Numbered from the stretch's first letter, positions 1-10,445 are shown. The stretch is 64,000 nt of DNA from Cupriavidus respiraculi (GCF_914271545.1 NZ_CAJZAH010000002.1:1488001-1552000), one strand, 5' to 3'. A program made the numbers and translations. Notes: a model not told the origin generated them from the sequence alone.

Positions 1-207
1 CTTGGCCAGTTCGGCGAAGGCCGGCAGCCCCTGGATCGTCGCGCGGTTCGGGTTGACCGGGTAGATGCCGCCGGCAAAGCCGTGGCGGCGCATGTAGTCG
101 ATGGGCCGGCCGCCCGCCTTGATGGCGTTGTCCGAGGCGCCGAGGATGGCCACCGAGCGGGGCGAGAGCAGCTGCAGCAGCGCGTCGGGTTGCATGTGGC
201 TGGCCAT
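1..207 (-). CDS. Acyl-CoA synthetase (NDP-forming), N-terminal part
   Basis: Partial gene: 69 codons are visible and the rest runs off the left edge. The translation has the start of the CoA-binding Rossmann domain of ADP/GDP-forming acetyl- or acyl-CoA synthetases, with SVAILGASDN near residue 17 and YPVNPN near residue 49. Enzymes of this family make an acyl-CoA from a free acid in the cytoplasm. The ATG at 207 lies one base past the TGA of the Bug receptor gene, so the two are probably co-transcribed; ATG 195 is an alternative start. The substrate cannot be read from this fragment. Confidence 0.8.
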   Translation of the reverse strand, partial: MASHMQPDALLQLLSPRSVAILGASDNAIKAGGRPIDYMRRHGFAGGIYPVNPNRATIQGLPAFAELAK

Positions 208-208
208 C

Positions 209-1219
209 TCAATCCACCTTGACGTTGGCTTCGGTGGCCACGCGCTTCCATTTCGCGAGTTCGGATTGCACGAACGTGCCGAACTGGTCCGCCGTCATGG
301 TGCCCGGCGAGGTGCCGCTTTCGGCGAGATTGGCCTTCGCCTCCGCGGTGTTCATGCTGGCCACCGCGGCGCGGTTGAGCCGCTCGACCATGCCCTTGGG
401 CAGGTTCGCCGGGCCGTAGAAGCCGATCCACGTGATGGCCTCGTAGCCGTTCACGCCCTGCTCCGCGATGGTCGGCACATTGGGCAGCGCCTCGCTGCGC
501 TTGGCCGAGGTCACGCCGATGGCCTTGACCTTGCCCTCCTTGACCAGCGGCGCCATCGTCATCACGTCATGGAACAGCGCCGGGATCTGGCCGCCCAGCA
601 GGTCGGCCATCGCGGGCGTCGCCCCCTTGTACGGGATATGCACGATGGGCGCCTTGGTCATCAGCTTGAGCAGTTCTCCGGACATGTGCGTCGCGCCCCC
701 GATGCTGGACGAGCCGTAGGACAGCCCCTCCTTCTGCTTCTTCGCGTAGGTCAGGAACTCGGGCAGGTTCGACGCCGGCACGTTGTTGTTGACCACCAGC
801 AGATTGGGGGTGGTAGCCAGCAGCGCGATCGGCGTGAAGTCCTTGGCCGCGTCGTACGGCAGCTTCGCCCGCACCGCGGGGTTGATCACATGGTGGGTGG
901 CCGAGACCAGCAGCGTGTAGCCGTCCGGCGTCGCGCGCGCGGCCATCTCGGTGCCGATCTGGCCGCTGGCGCCGGCGCGGTTTTCCACCACGAAGGACTG
1001 CTTGAACTGCGTCTGCATGTCCCTGGCGATGCGGCGCGCCAGCACGTCGGTCATGCCGCCGGCGGGAAACGGCACGATGATCGTGACGGGCTTCTGCGGC
1101 CAGTTGTCCTGCGCGAGCGCGCTGGCGGAGGGAGCCAGCGCGGCCGCGGCCACGATGGCGGCGGCAAGGGCCGCATGGCGCGGGCGACGGATGAAGCGGT
1201 TGGCGTGTTGGTTGGACAA
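209..1219 (-). CDS. Bug/TctC-family periplasmic solute-binding protein
   Basis: 336 residues. A signal peptide ends near the Ala-rich stretch before AQDNWPQKP. The mature start KPVTIIVPFPAGGMTD and later VPYKG-like and QIPALF segments are typical of the tripartite tricarboxylate transporter receptor (Bug) family, which binds carboxylates in the periplasm. No TctA or TctB membrane partner is visible here. I chose the TTG at 1219 because GAGGAG lies just upstream; there is no in-frame ATG at a sensible position. It sits between a carboxylase gene and an acyl-CoA synthetase gene, suggesting import of an acid that is then activated and metabolised. The ligand is unknown. Confidence 0.85.
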   Translation of the reverse strand: MSNQHANRFIRRPRHAALAAAIVAAAALAPSASALAQDNWPQKPVTIIVPFPAGGMTDVLARRIARDMQTQFKQSFVVENRAGASGQIGTEMAARATPDGYTLLVSATHHVINPAVRAKLPYDAAKDFTPIALLATTPNLLVVNNNVPASNLPEFLTYAKKQKEGLSYGSSSIGGATHMSGELLKLMTKAPIVHIPYKGATPAMADLLGGQIPALFHDVMTMAPLVKEGKVKAIGVTSAKRSEALPNVPTIAEQGVNGYEAITWIGFYGPANLPKGMVERLNRAAVASMNTAEAKANLAESGTSPGTMTADQFGTFVQSELAKWKRVATEANVKVD

Positions 1220-1284
1220 GATGGTCTCCTCTGTTGTTATGTGTGCGCGGATGCGTACCGTGCGTGGGCGCATCCGAGCGTCCG

Positions 1285-2832
1285 CTACGGACGGATGCCG
1301 AACTTGCGCACGCCCGGTTCGCGCAGCGGCGCGGCCAGATTGGCGAACTCGCACAGCAGCGAGCGCGTCTCCCGCGGATCGATGATGTCTTCCACCACGA
1401 ACGCCTCGGCGCTGCGGAACGGCGAGGTCAGGCTGCGCACGCGCTGCTCGATCTCGGCGCGCTTTTGCACCGGATCGTCGGCGCCTTCGATCTCGGCCTT
1501 GTAGGCCACCTCCAGCCCGCCCTCGATGGGCAGCGAGCCCCAGTTGCCGGAGGGCCAGGCGTAGCGGAAATTGAAGCGCCCCATGTGCTGGTGGCCGGCT
1601 GCAGCCACGCCATAGGCGCGGCGCAGGATGATCGAGCACCACGGCACGGTGGCCTGGTAGACCGCCGCCAGCGCGCGCACGCCGTAGCGCATGGTGCCGG
1701 CCTTCTCGGCCTCGAGGCCGATCTGGAAGCCCGCGATATCGACCAGGTTCACCACCGGCAGATGGAAGACCTCCGCCAGGTCGACGAAGCGCGTGAATTT
1801 CTCCGCGGTGGGGCCGTCCCAGCCGCCGCCGTAGAAGTACGGGTCGCTCGCCACCACCGCCACCGGCCAGCCGTCGATGCGGGCCAGACCCGTGACGATG
1901 GCACGGCCCCAGTGCTTGCCGACCTCCAGGAAGGAATCGGTGTCCACCAGCGACTGCACGATGGGGCGGATCTTGTAGACCGCGCGCGGATCGCGCGGAA
2001 TGGCCGACAGCAGCCATTCGTCGCGCCGCCCGGGGTCGTCCGTGGGTTCGCGCCGCGGCGGCAGTTCGTGCACCGAGCTGGGCAGATAGGACAGGAACTG
2101 GCGCGCGCGCGCGAAGCCCTCTTCCTCGCTGGCCACCTCGTCGTCCACCACACCGTTGCGCGTATGGATATGGCTGCCGCCCAGCTCGTTCTTCTCCAGG
2201 TGCTGGCCGATGCGGGCCACCACCGGCGGCCCGGCGTTGAACAGTTGCGCGGTGCCCTTGACCATCAGCGAGTAGTGACTGGCCGCGACGCGCGCCGCGC
2301 CCATGCCGGCCACCGAGCCCAACGCCAGCGACACCACCGGCACCACCGACATGTTCTCCACCACGTGCTGCCACACCTTCATGGTCGGGATCAGCGTATG
2401 GCCCTTCGTCTCGATATTGCGCACCGAGCCGCCGCCGCCGGTGCCGTCCACCAGCCGCACCATCGGCACGCGCAGGTCGCGCGCCATCTTCTCGGCATGG
2501 ATGAGCTTGTCGCCGACCGCGCCGTCGTTGGCGCCGCCGCGCACGGTGAAGTCGTCGCCGACCAGCACCACGGGGCGGCCCTCGACGCGGGCGCGGCCCA
2601 TGATCAGGTTCGACGGCGTCAGATCGACCAGCTTGCCGTTGCTGTCGTAGTGGCCGCTGCCGCTGAGCGCGCCCACCTCGCGGAAGCTCCCGGCATCGGC
2701 CAGCGCGTCGATCCGCTCGCGCACGGTCAGCTTGCCGGCCGCCTTGTGGCGCTTGACCTTTTCCTCGCCGCCAAGGCGGGCGGCCAATTGCTTGCGATAG
2801 GCCAGTTCATCGATTTCGGGCTGCCACGACAC
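1285..2832 (-). CDS. Acyl-CoA carboxylase beta (carboxyltransferase) subunit
   Basis: 515 residues, the normal length for propionyl/methylcrotonyl-type carboxyltransferase subunits (COG4799). The N-terminal half has GKLTVRERID and GGSVRNIETKG; the C-terminal half has VVNLVDIAGF and GGGWDGPTAEKF, placing it in the crotonase-fold family that moves CO2 from biotin to an acyl-CoA. The start is the GTG at 2832, preceded by AGGAG; an ATG at 2868 lies upstream of that ribosome site and is less likely. First gene of a minus-strand operon behind a sigma-54 promoter. No biotin-carboxylase partner is seen next to it, so the substrate and alpha subunit are unknown. Confidence 0.88.
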   Translation of the reverse strand: MSWQPEIDELAYRKQLAARLGGEEKVKRHKAAGKLTVRERIDALADAGSFREVGALSGSGHYDSNGKLVDLTPSNLIMGRARVEGRPVVLVGDDFTVRGGANDGAVGDKLIHAEKMARDLRVPMVRLVDGTGGGGSVRNIETKGHTLIPTMKVWQHVVENMSVVPVVSLALGSVAGMGAARVAASHYSLMVKGTAQLFNAGPPVVARIGQHLEKNELGGSHIHTRNGVVDDEVASEEEGFARARQFLSYLPSSVHELPPRREPTDDPGRRDEWLLSAIPRDPRAVYKIRPIVQSLVDTDSFLEVGKHWGRAIVTGLARIDGWPVAVVASDPYFYGGGWDGPTAEKFTRFVDLAEVFHLPVVNLVDIAGFQIGLEAEKAGTMRYGVRALAAVYQATVPWCSIILRRAYGVAAAGHQHMGRFNFRYAWPSGNWGSLPIEGGLEVAYKAEIEGADDPVQKRAEIEQRVRSLTSPFRSAEAFVVEDIIDPRETRSLLCEFANLAAPLREPGVRKFGIRP

Positions 2833-2896
2833 GGGTTGTCTCCTGCATGTAGTTGTGTCCGCGCCCACCGGGCGCTCGGATATGGGCCATCACAAC

Positions 2897-2911
2897 GCAC
2901 CATCCGTGCCA
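2897..2911 (-). promoter_or_regulatory. Sigma-54 (-24/-12) promoter of the carboxylase operon
   Basis: Read on the minus strand the site is TGGCACG-GATG-GTGC: the -24 block is perfect, the -12 block differs from TTGC by one base, and the invariant GG and GC are ten bases apart as required. It lies about 65 bases before the GTG of the carboxylase gene and faces away from the divergent sigma-54 activator gene. Both the match and the context make this a strong call. Confidence 0.85.
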
Positions 2912-2972
2912 CGCCGCAAACCCTTGCCGGCATTGAGGTTTGCGGCGATGGCTGTTACTGTGACCGCGACAA

Positions 2973-3011
2973 GGACACAAGAATGTCCACGGTGGAGACA
3001 GCGATATGTCG
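2973..3011. promoter_or_regulatory. Tandem inverted repeats GACA-N6-TGTC, likely activator sites
   Basis: Two copies of GACA-N6-TGTC occur at 2974-2987 (arms extended to GGACA/TGTCC, 2973-2988) and 2997-3010. Their centres are 23 bases apart, about two helical turns, and they lie roughly 65-100 bases upstream of the -24 element, the usual place for enhancer sites of a sigma-54 activator. The second copy overlaps the activator's own ATG, so autoregulation is possible. A further repeat TGTCGT-N5-ACGACA (3007-3023) overlaps it. Binding is inferred from position and symmetry only. Confidence 0.55.
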
Positions 3012-4739
3012 TCAACAACGACACATGGGGGCGGCGGACCGAGTGTGCCGCCCCGGATCGGCGTGGTGGTGCTGACGCACGACGGCGCCCAGGTCGCCGC
3101 GTGCGGGGCCGGCGCCGACCCGGCGGTCGCCCATGCCGCGGTGGCGGCGTGGCAGCACGCCGCGAGCGTCGCGGCGGGGAACGGGAAGGCGGACGACGGC
3201 GCGGGCCGGCTGTTCGAGGTGCCCGCGTCCGCGGCGGGCCAGGGCTACCTGGGCCTCGCGCTGGAGGACGAGGCGCACCGGCTGCTGCTGCTGCATCCCG
3301 CCGGCAACGGCACGGCGCTGTTCGATTTCCTCGCGGCGGTGCCGTTTGCCGGGGCCATCCTCGACCATTTCATCACCAACCCCTACCAGGCCATCACGGT
3401 GGCGGACCGCGACGGGCGCATGCGCTATATGAGCCCGGTCCACGAGGCATTCCTCGGCCTGCGCCCGGGCGAGGGGCGCGGGCTGCCCGCCGAGCAGGTC
3501 ATTCCCAATTCGCGGCTGGCGCAGGTGGCCGCCAGCGGAAAGGCCGAGATCGGCCAGTTGCAGCGGATGAACGGCGTCACGCGCGTGGTCAACCGCATTC
3601 CCATCGTGCGCGATGGCGAGGTGCTCGGCGCCATCGGCCAGGTCCTGTTCAAGGAGCCGGAGGCGATTGCCCGCATGCACCGCGAGGTCACGGAGCTGCG
3701 CTCGCAGGTGGCGCACTACCGCCGCGAGCTCGACGGCCTGCGCGGCCGCGACAGTGCCACCGGCATGCTGATCGGCGACAGCGCGCCGATGCAGCGGCTG
3801 CGGCGCGAGATCGAGACGGTGGCGCGGCTGGACGTGCCGGTGCTGGTGCTGGGCGAGAGCGGCACCGGCAAGGAACTGGTGGCGCGCGCCATCCATGGCG
3901 CGAGCCGCGCGCTTGACGGCAAGCCGCTGGTCAGCCTGAACCTGGCCGCGCTGCCGGCCACGTTGATCGAAGCCGAACTGTTCGGCCATGTGGGCGGCGC
4001 CTTTACCGGCAGCCACCGCAACGGCCAGGTCGGCAAGCTCGAACAGGCGGCCGGCGGCACGCTGTTTCTCGACGAGGTCGCCGATATCCCGATGGAGATG
4101 CAGGTCAAGCTGTTGCGGGTGCTGGAGGACCATCTGGTCGAGCGCCTGGGCGCGCGGCAGGCGCGGCGCGTGGAGTTCCGGCTGGTGGCCGCGACCAATC
4201 GCGATATCCAGGCGCTGATCGACGCCGGGCGCTTCCGGCTGGACCTGTACTACCGGCTCAGCGGCGTGGTGCTGCGCATTCCGGCCCTGCGGCAGCGGCG
4301 CGAGGATATTCCGGCACTGCTGCACCATTTCGTGCGGGGCTTTTGCGAGCGCAACGGCGTGCCGGTGCCGTCGATCGCGCCGGAGGTGGCGCGCCATCTG
4401 GCCGAGCGGCCATGGCCGGGCAATGTGCGGCAGTTGCGGCAGAAGATCGAGGAAGCGCTGGTGTTCTGCGATGGCCGCGCGCTACGGGCGGCCGACTTCG
4501 CGCGCGGCGAGGAGTTGCCGGCCCCCGCCGAAGCCGGGCGGCATTTTCCGCTGGCGCCGGTGGCGCAGCCGGACGACGAGGCGATATCGGGCGCCCCCGC
4601 CGGGTTGCGCGATCTGGCGTATGACGCGGTGGTGGAGGCCGTGGCGCGCCACGGCGGCAACAAGAAGCGGGCGGCGGAGCAACTGCGGATCTCGCGCTCG
4701 CACCTTTACAAGATTCTGGAGAGGGGGCGCGGGGGGTAG
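3006..4739 (+). CDS. Sigma-54-dependent transcriptional activator with PAS domain
   Basis: 577 residues. A PAS-like sensor region covers about residues 115-220, followed by a short linker helix. The AAA+ domain has Walker A GESGTGKE (283-290) and Walker B GGTLFLDE (350-357), and a Fis-type helix-turn-helix ends the protein (about 535-573). The sigma-54 contact loop reads GAFTGS (331-336) where GAFTGA is usual. It is divergent to the carboxylase operon, whose promoter is sigma-54 type, so that operon is the obvious target. GGAG lies eight bases before the ATG. The signal sensed is unknown; a metabolite of the imported acid is a reasonable guess. Confidence 0.9.
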   Translation: MSSTTTHGGGGPSVPPRIGVVVLTHDGAQVAACGAGADPAVAHAAVAAWQHAASVAAGNGKADDGAGRLFEVPASAAGQGYLGLALEDEAHRLLLLHPAGNGTALFDFLAAVPFAGAILDHFITNPYQAITVADRDGRMRYMSPVHEAFLGLRPGEGRGLPAEQVIPNSRLAQVAASGKAEIGQLQRMNGVTRVVNRIPIVRDGEVLGAIGQVLFKEPEAIARMHREVTELRSQVAHYRRELDGLRGRDSATGMLIGDSAPMQRLRREIETVARLDVPVLVLGESGTGKELVARAIHGASRALDGKPLVSLNLAALPATLIEAELFGHVGGAFTGSHRNGQVGKLEQAAGGTLFLDEVADIPMEMQVKLLRVLEDHLVERLGARQARRVEFRLVAATNRDIQALIDAGRFRLDLYYRLSGVVLRIPALRQRREDIPALLHHFVRGFCERNGVPVPSIAPEVARHLAERPWPGNVRQLRQKIEEALVFCDGRALRAADFARGEELPAPAEAGRHFPLAPVAQPDDEAISGAPAGLRDLAYDAVVEAVARHGGNKKRAAEQLRISRSHLYKILERGRGG

Positions 4740-4759
4740 GGTGTGCGGGCGGCGGGAGG

Positions 4760-4902
4760 ATGGCGGGCGGTCACCCTCACCTCCGGCCCCTGTCCCGCGC
4801 GCGGGACAGGGGAGCGAACCCGCAGCGATTCCACATCCGACGGTGTGCTCCCCTCTCCCGCCAGCGGGAGAGGGGGGGTGAGGGTGAGGGCGAAAGCCCG
4901 CC
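4760..4902. repeat. Nested palindromic element between convergent genes
   Basis: The outer arms ATGGCGGGC (left) and GCCCGCCAT (right), each followed inward by CCTCACC-type sequence, enclose two hairpins: a perfect 26-base palindrome at 4787-4812 and a 12-base-pair stem with a two-base loop at 4850-4875. It separates the sigma-54 activator from thiE, which converge on it. It resembles the extragenic palindromes scattered in high-GC proteobacterial genomes and may also act as a two-way terminator. A related hairpin occurs at 61401-61432. Confidence 0.7.
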
Positions 4903-4915
4903 ATCCCCAAGACAT

Positions 4916-6064
4916 TCAAACCGCGACAGCATCCCCCGGAAACAACGCCAGCAAACCCTCCACCGCGGCCGGCACGTCGCTCGCCTCGGTGATCGCCCGC
5001 ACCACCGCCGCGCTGCCCACGCCTTCGGCCAGCACCTGCGGCAGATTGTCCGCGTTGACGCCCCCAATGCCCACCAGCGACGGCACCTGCCCACGCATCA
5101 GCCGCGTATAGGCATGAAAGCGCCCCAACCCCTGCGGCGCGGTCGGCATCACCTTGGTGGTAGTCGGGAAGATCGCGCCCAATGCCAGATAGCTGGGCCG
5201 CAGCGGCGCCACGCGCAGCATCTCGGCATAGCCGTGGGTCGATACGCCCAGCCACAGCCCGGACTTGCGCAGCGCGGGCAGGTCGGCCTCGTCCAGATCC
5301 TCCTGTCCCAGATGGATGCCGTCGATGCCGCTGCCCGGCCCATGCTCGGCGTGATAGTCGAGCGCGGCGCGCCAGTGGTCGTTGATGAACAGCCGCGACC
5401 CGGTGCCGCGCACCGCCCGCGCCGCGCGCGCGATCTGCTCGCGCACCGCGTTGGGGTCGTCCGACTTGAAGCGCAGCTGCAGCGTCGGAATGCCCAACTG
5501 CGCCACCCGCTCGATCCAGTCCGCGTTCGGCAGCACGGCATAGAGGCCGAGGCGCTGCGGGCACGGCGGGAACGGTTCGGCCCGCGCCTCGGGCGCGACC
5601 AGCGCGGCATGGCGCACGCGCGGAAAGCGCGCGAATTCGTCCGGCCAGTCCAGCGTGCCCGAACGCCATGCGCGGGCCAGGCACAGCGCGTCGTGCGCGG
5701 GGAAATGCAGCGACAGGCAGGCCAGCAGCACCGCGACGAAGGCGGGGGAATGCGGGGTGTCGCCGTCGGCCGCACCGCCGAAGACCCAGGTGCCCATTGG
5801 CGAGCGCACGGTGTCGATCCACTGGCCGCCTTCGCGGTCGGTCTCGATCAGCGTCGCGCCGGCCGCGGCCACGCGGTCCAGCGCCGCGCCGTCCGCCTCG
5901 CCGTCGAGCAGCAGCACATCGGCCGCGCCCAGGGTGGCGGGCGCATCCGGCAGGCGCCAGGCGCGCCACGGCGTCTCGTTGGCGCCGAAGGTGGCGGCAT
6001 GGCGGGCCAGCACTTCGGCGTGCAGCGCCGCGTCGGCGGCGGCGGGCACGGGCTGGCGCGTCAT
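4916..6064 (-). CDS. thiE: Thiamine-phosphate synthase with extra N-terminal domain
   Basis: 382 residues, well above the roughly 210 of ordinary ThiE. Residues about 171-375 are the ThiE TIM barrel (LGLYAVLPN start, IHLGQEDL, ALGAIFPTTTK, VGIGGV), which joins the pyrimidine and thiazole halves of thiamine. The first about 165 residues look like the end of a ThiD-type pyrimidine kinase: a GDTPHSPAFVAVLLACLS segment stands where the kinase has its DxHGTGC anion hole, but the catalytic residues are gone. The ATG overlaps the thiG stop as ATGA. Last gene of the thi operon. Confidence 0.9.
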   Translation of the reverse strand: MTRQPVPAAADAALHAEVLARHAATFGANETPWRAWRLPDAPATLGAADVLLLDGEADGAALDRVAAAGATLIETDREGGQWIDTVRSPMGTWVFGGAADGDTPHSPAFVAVLLACLSLHFPAHDALCLARAWRSGTLDWPDEFARFPRVRHAALVAPEARAEPFPPCPQRLGLYAVLPNADWIERVAQLGIPTLQLRFKSDDPNAVREQIARAARAVRGTGSRLFINDHWRAALDYHAEHGPGSGIDGIHLGQEDLDEADLPALRKSGLWLGVSTHGYAEMLRVAPLRPSYLALGAIFPTTTKVMPTAPQGLGRFHAYTRLMRGQVPSLVGIGGVNADNLPQVLAEGVGSAAVVRAITEASDVPAAVEGLLALFPGDAVAV

Positions 6065-6897
6065 GCGTGGCCCTCCTGCGTCTCGGCGTGCCAGAACGGC
6101 ATGCCGACCACCGGCGTGCTGGCCTGCGCGATTTCGCGCTCGGGCATCGGACCGGCGAGGAACGCGGTGCGCCCGGCCTCGACCGCCTGCGCGAACGCGC
6201 GGGCCATCTGCACCGGATAGGCGGCCTGCGCGACCGCGGTGTTCAGCAGCACGCCGTCGTAGCCCCATTCCAGTACCTGGGCCGCGTGCGACGGCAGGCC
6301 CAGGCCCGCGTCGACGATCAGCGGCGTATCGGGCAGGCGCTCGCGCAGCACGCGCATCGCGTGCGGATTGACCGCGCCCTTGCCGGTGCCGATCGGCGCG
6401 GCCCACGGCATCAGCGCCTGGCAGCCCACGTCCAGCAGGCGGCGGCACAGCACCAGGTCCTCGGTGCAGTACGGCAGCACCTTGAAGCCTTCCTTGATCA
6501 GCACCTCGGCCACCGACGGCAGGTTCAGCGTATCGGGCTGCAGCGTGTAGTCGTCGCCGACCACCTCCAGCTTGATCCAGTCCGTCTCGAACACCTCCCG
6601 CGCCATCATCGCGGTGGTGATGGCCTCCTGCGGCGCCATGCAGCCGGCGGTATTGGGCAGCACCGGCACGTTCAGGCGCTTGAGCATCTGCCAGAACGCC
6701 TGGCCGCCCTCGCCCTCGCCCACCGCGCCCTGGCGGCGCAGCGCCACCGTCAGCATGGCAGGGCGCGAGATCTCGACCGCCGCCTGCAGCGTGGCCAGAG
6801 AGGGATAGCGCGCGGTGCCCAGCAGCAGCCGCGAATCGAACGACTGGCCGTACAGCACGAACGGATCGCGCGCTGCATCGGAGGGTTGGAATGTCAT
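6061..6897 (-). CDS. thiG: Thiazole synthase
   Basis: 278 residues. ThiG builds the thiazole phosphate ring from deoxyxylulose phosphate, dehydroglycine and the ThiS thiocarboxylate. The sequence has the family's LLLGTARYPS opening, VLPNTAGC, WIKLEVVGDD and VNPHAMRVL, with the catalytic lysine expected in the IKLEV strand. Its stop overlaps the thiE start and it lies four bases after thiS, so the genes are translationally coupled. Confidence 0.95.
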   Translation of the reverse strand: MTFQPSDAARDPFVLYGQSFDSRLLLGTARYPSLATLQAAVEISRPAMLTVALRRQGAVGEGEGGQAFWQMLKRLNVPVLPNTAGCMAPQEAITTAMMAREVFETDWIKLEVVGDDYTLQPDTLNLPSVAEVLIKEGFKVLPYCTEDLVLCRRLLDVGCQALMPWAAPIGTGKGAVNPHAMRVLRERLPDTPLIVDAGLGLPSHAAQVLEWGYDGVLLNTAVAQAAYPVQMARAFAQAVEAGRTAFLAGPMPEREIAQASTPVVGMPFWHAETQEGHA

Positions 6898-6901
6898 CGG
6901 A

Positions 6902-7099
6902 TCAGCCTCCGGTCACGGGTTGTACGAGGTCCAGCCGATCGCCGTCGGCCAGCGGGGTCGCCGCGTGCGCCGCGCGCGGCACGAACTGGCCGTTGAGCGC
7001 GGCGGCGAAGGGCGGCGGGATGTCGGCCGCCGCCACCGCCTCCGCCAGCGTGGCGGTATCGGCAAGGGTCAGCGGGCGGCCATTCAACAGGATTTCCAT
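6902..7099 (-). CDS. thiS: Sulfur carrier protein ThiS
   Basis: 65 residues from the ATG at 7099 (MEILLNGRPL), the usual ThiS start and length. The C-terminal Gly-Gly needed for adenylation and thiocarboxylate formation is present. An in-frame ATG at 7114 would add five residues and overlap the thiO stop; either could be used. It is a ubiquitin-fold carrier that delivers sulfur to ThiG, encoded directly downstream. Confidence 0.9.
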   Translation of the reverse strand: MEILLNGRPLTLADTATLAEAVAAADIPPPFAAALNGQFVPRAAHAATPLADGDRLDLVQPVTGG

Positions 7100-7115
7100 G
7101 GTCTCGGTATTCATC

Positions 7116-8300
7116 TCAATGCAAGACGGCACCGCCGCTCACCGGCGCGATCATGCCGGGCCAACGCGTGGCGGCGGGCACCATATGGGCGGCGGGGTCG
7201 TTGTCCAGCAGGGCCTGCACCACCTCGCACGCGGCCTCGGTGACCGCGGGGGCGATCAGGAAACCGTGGCGGTACAGGCCGTTGACGCGCACGATGCGGG
7301 CCTCCTGGTCGATATGGATGGCCGGCAGGTGGTCCGGGAGCGTCGGCCGCCGCTGCACGTTCAGCTCCAGCACCCGCGCCTCGCCGAAGGCGGGGTGCAG
7401 CGAATACGCGGCCGACAGCAGCTCCAGCGCGGAGCGCACGCTGACCGGCGAATCGTCCTCGCTCTCCAGTTCGGTGGCGCCGATCACGTACAGGTCGTTG
7501 GGCTTGGGCGCGATATAGATCGGATAGCGCGGATGGAGCATGCGCACCGGCCGGTGCAGCTTCACGTCGGGCGCATGCACGCGCACCACCTCGCCGCGCA
7601 GGCCGCGCAGGGCCGAGGCCGGCGGCGCATCGGCCGCGCCGGGGACGCCGGCCTGCCGCGCGGGCCATGCGGCGCGCGCACCCAGGCCGCGGCAATCCAC
7701 CACCACGCCGGCGCGCACGCCAAGCCGCGGCAGGTCGCCGGCCTCGACCGCCCCGGCTTCCCAGACGCAATGCACGCCGTGGCCGACCACGCAGCTGAGC
7801 AGGGCGCGCAGCACCCCGCGGTTGTCCAGCTGCCCTTCCCCGGCCAGCAGCAGTCCCTGCGGGAAACGGCCGGCCAGTTCAGGCTCCAGCTGCGCGACGC
7901 CCGCGGCATCGAGCGCGCGCATGCGCGCGGCCACCAGTTCGGGCGGCGCCACCGCGCGCACGCGGCTGGTGAACATCGACATTTCGCCGCGGTCGCGCGC
8001 GTGCCACACCACCAGCGTGCCGTCCTCCTGGAAGAAGACTGGCTCGGGCAGTTGCGGAATCCACGCCCGCCACAGGTCCACGCTGGCGATGCCCAGATCT
8101 ACGATGCGGCGCTCGGCAATGGCCGATTCGGCCAGCGGAGCCAGCATGGCGGCGGCCACATGGGCCGCCGCGCCGCTGCCGTCCGGCCCGGCCCGCTCCA
8201 CCAGCGCCACGCGCTGGCCCTTGCGGGCAAGGAGCCAGGCCAGAAGGCGCCCCGACAGGCCTGCGCCGAGAATGGCGACGTCGAAAGACTGCTGTGTCAT
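7116..8300 (-). CDS. thiO: Glycine oxidase (FAD-dependent)
   Basis: 394 residues from the ATG at 8300. An N-terminal FAD dinucleotide fold VAILGAGLSGRLLAW is followed by a DadA/ThiO-like oxidase body, with GLYRHGFLIAP near the C terminus. ThiO oxidises glycine to the imine used by ThiG. An upstream ATG at 8330 adds an ordinary-looking tail with no clear ribosome site, so I use 8300. Placed between thiC and thiS in the operon. Confidence 0.9.
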   Translation of the reverse strand: MTQQSFDVAILGAGLSGRLLAWLLARKGQRVALVERAGPDGSGAAAHVAAAMLAPLAESAIAERRIVDLGIASVDLWRAWIPQLPEPVFFQEDGTLVVWHARDRGEMSMFTSRVRAVAPPELVAARMRALDAAGVAQLEPELAGRFPQGLLLAGEGQLDNRGVLRALLSCVVGHGVHCVWEAGAVEAGDLPRLGVRAGVVVDCRGLGARAAWPARQAGVPGAADAPPASALRGLRGEVVRVHAPDVKLHRPVRMLHPRYPIYIAPKPNDLYVIGATELESEDDSPVSVRSALELLSAAYSLHPAFGEARVLELNVQRRPTLPDHLPAIHIDQEARIVRVNGLYRHGFLIAPAVTEAACEVVQALLDNDPAAHMVPAATRWPGMIAPVSGGAVLH

Positions 8301-8376
8301 AGGGTGGATTGTGCCAGCCCCGGCGACCACGCCGCCAAAGGCCGGCCTGCGCTCCCTCGAAATGGCGGCCCGCGCC

Positions 8377-8401
8377 GGTCCGCCGCGCCTCGCGGCGGAC
8401 C
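8377..8401. other. Hairpin between thiC and thiO
   Basis: A perfect 11-base-pair stem (GGTCCGCCGCG and its complement) with a three-base loop lies just after the thiC stop in the intercistronic gap. There is no T run, so it is more likely an mRNA stability or processing structure than an intrinsic terminator. Confidence 0.5.
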
Positions 8402-8417
8402 GTCTGCGCGGTGCGCG

Positions 8418-10442
<2,025 letters not shown>

Positions 10443-10445
10443 TCA

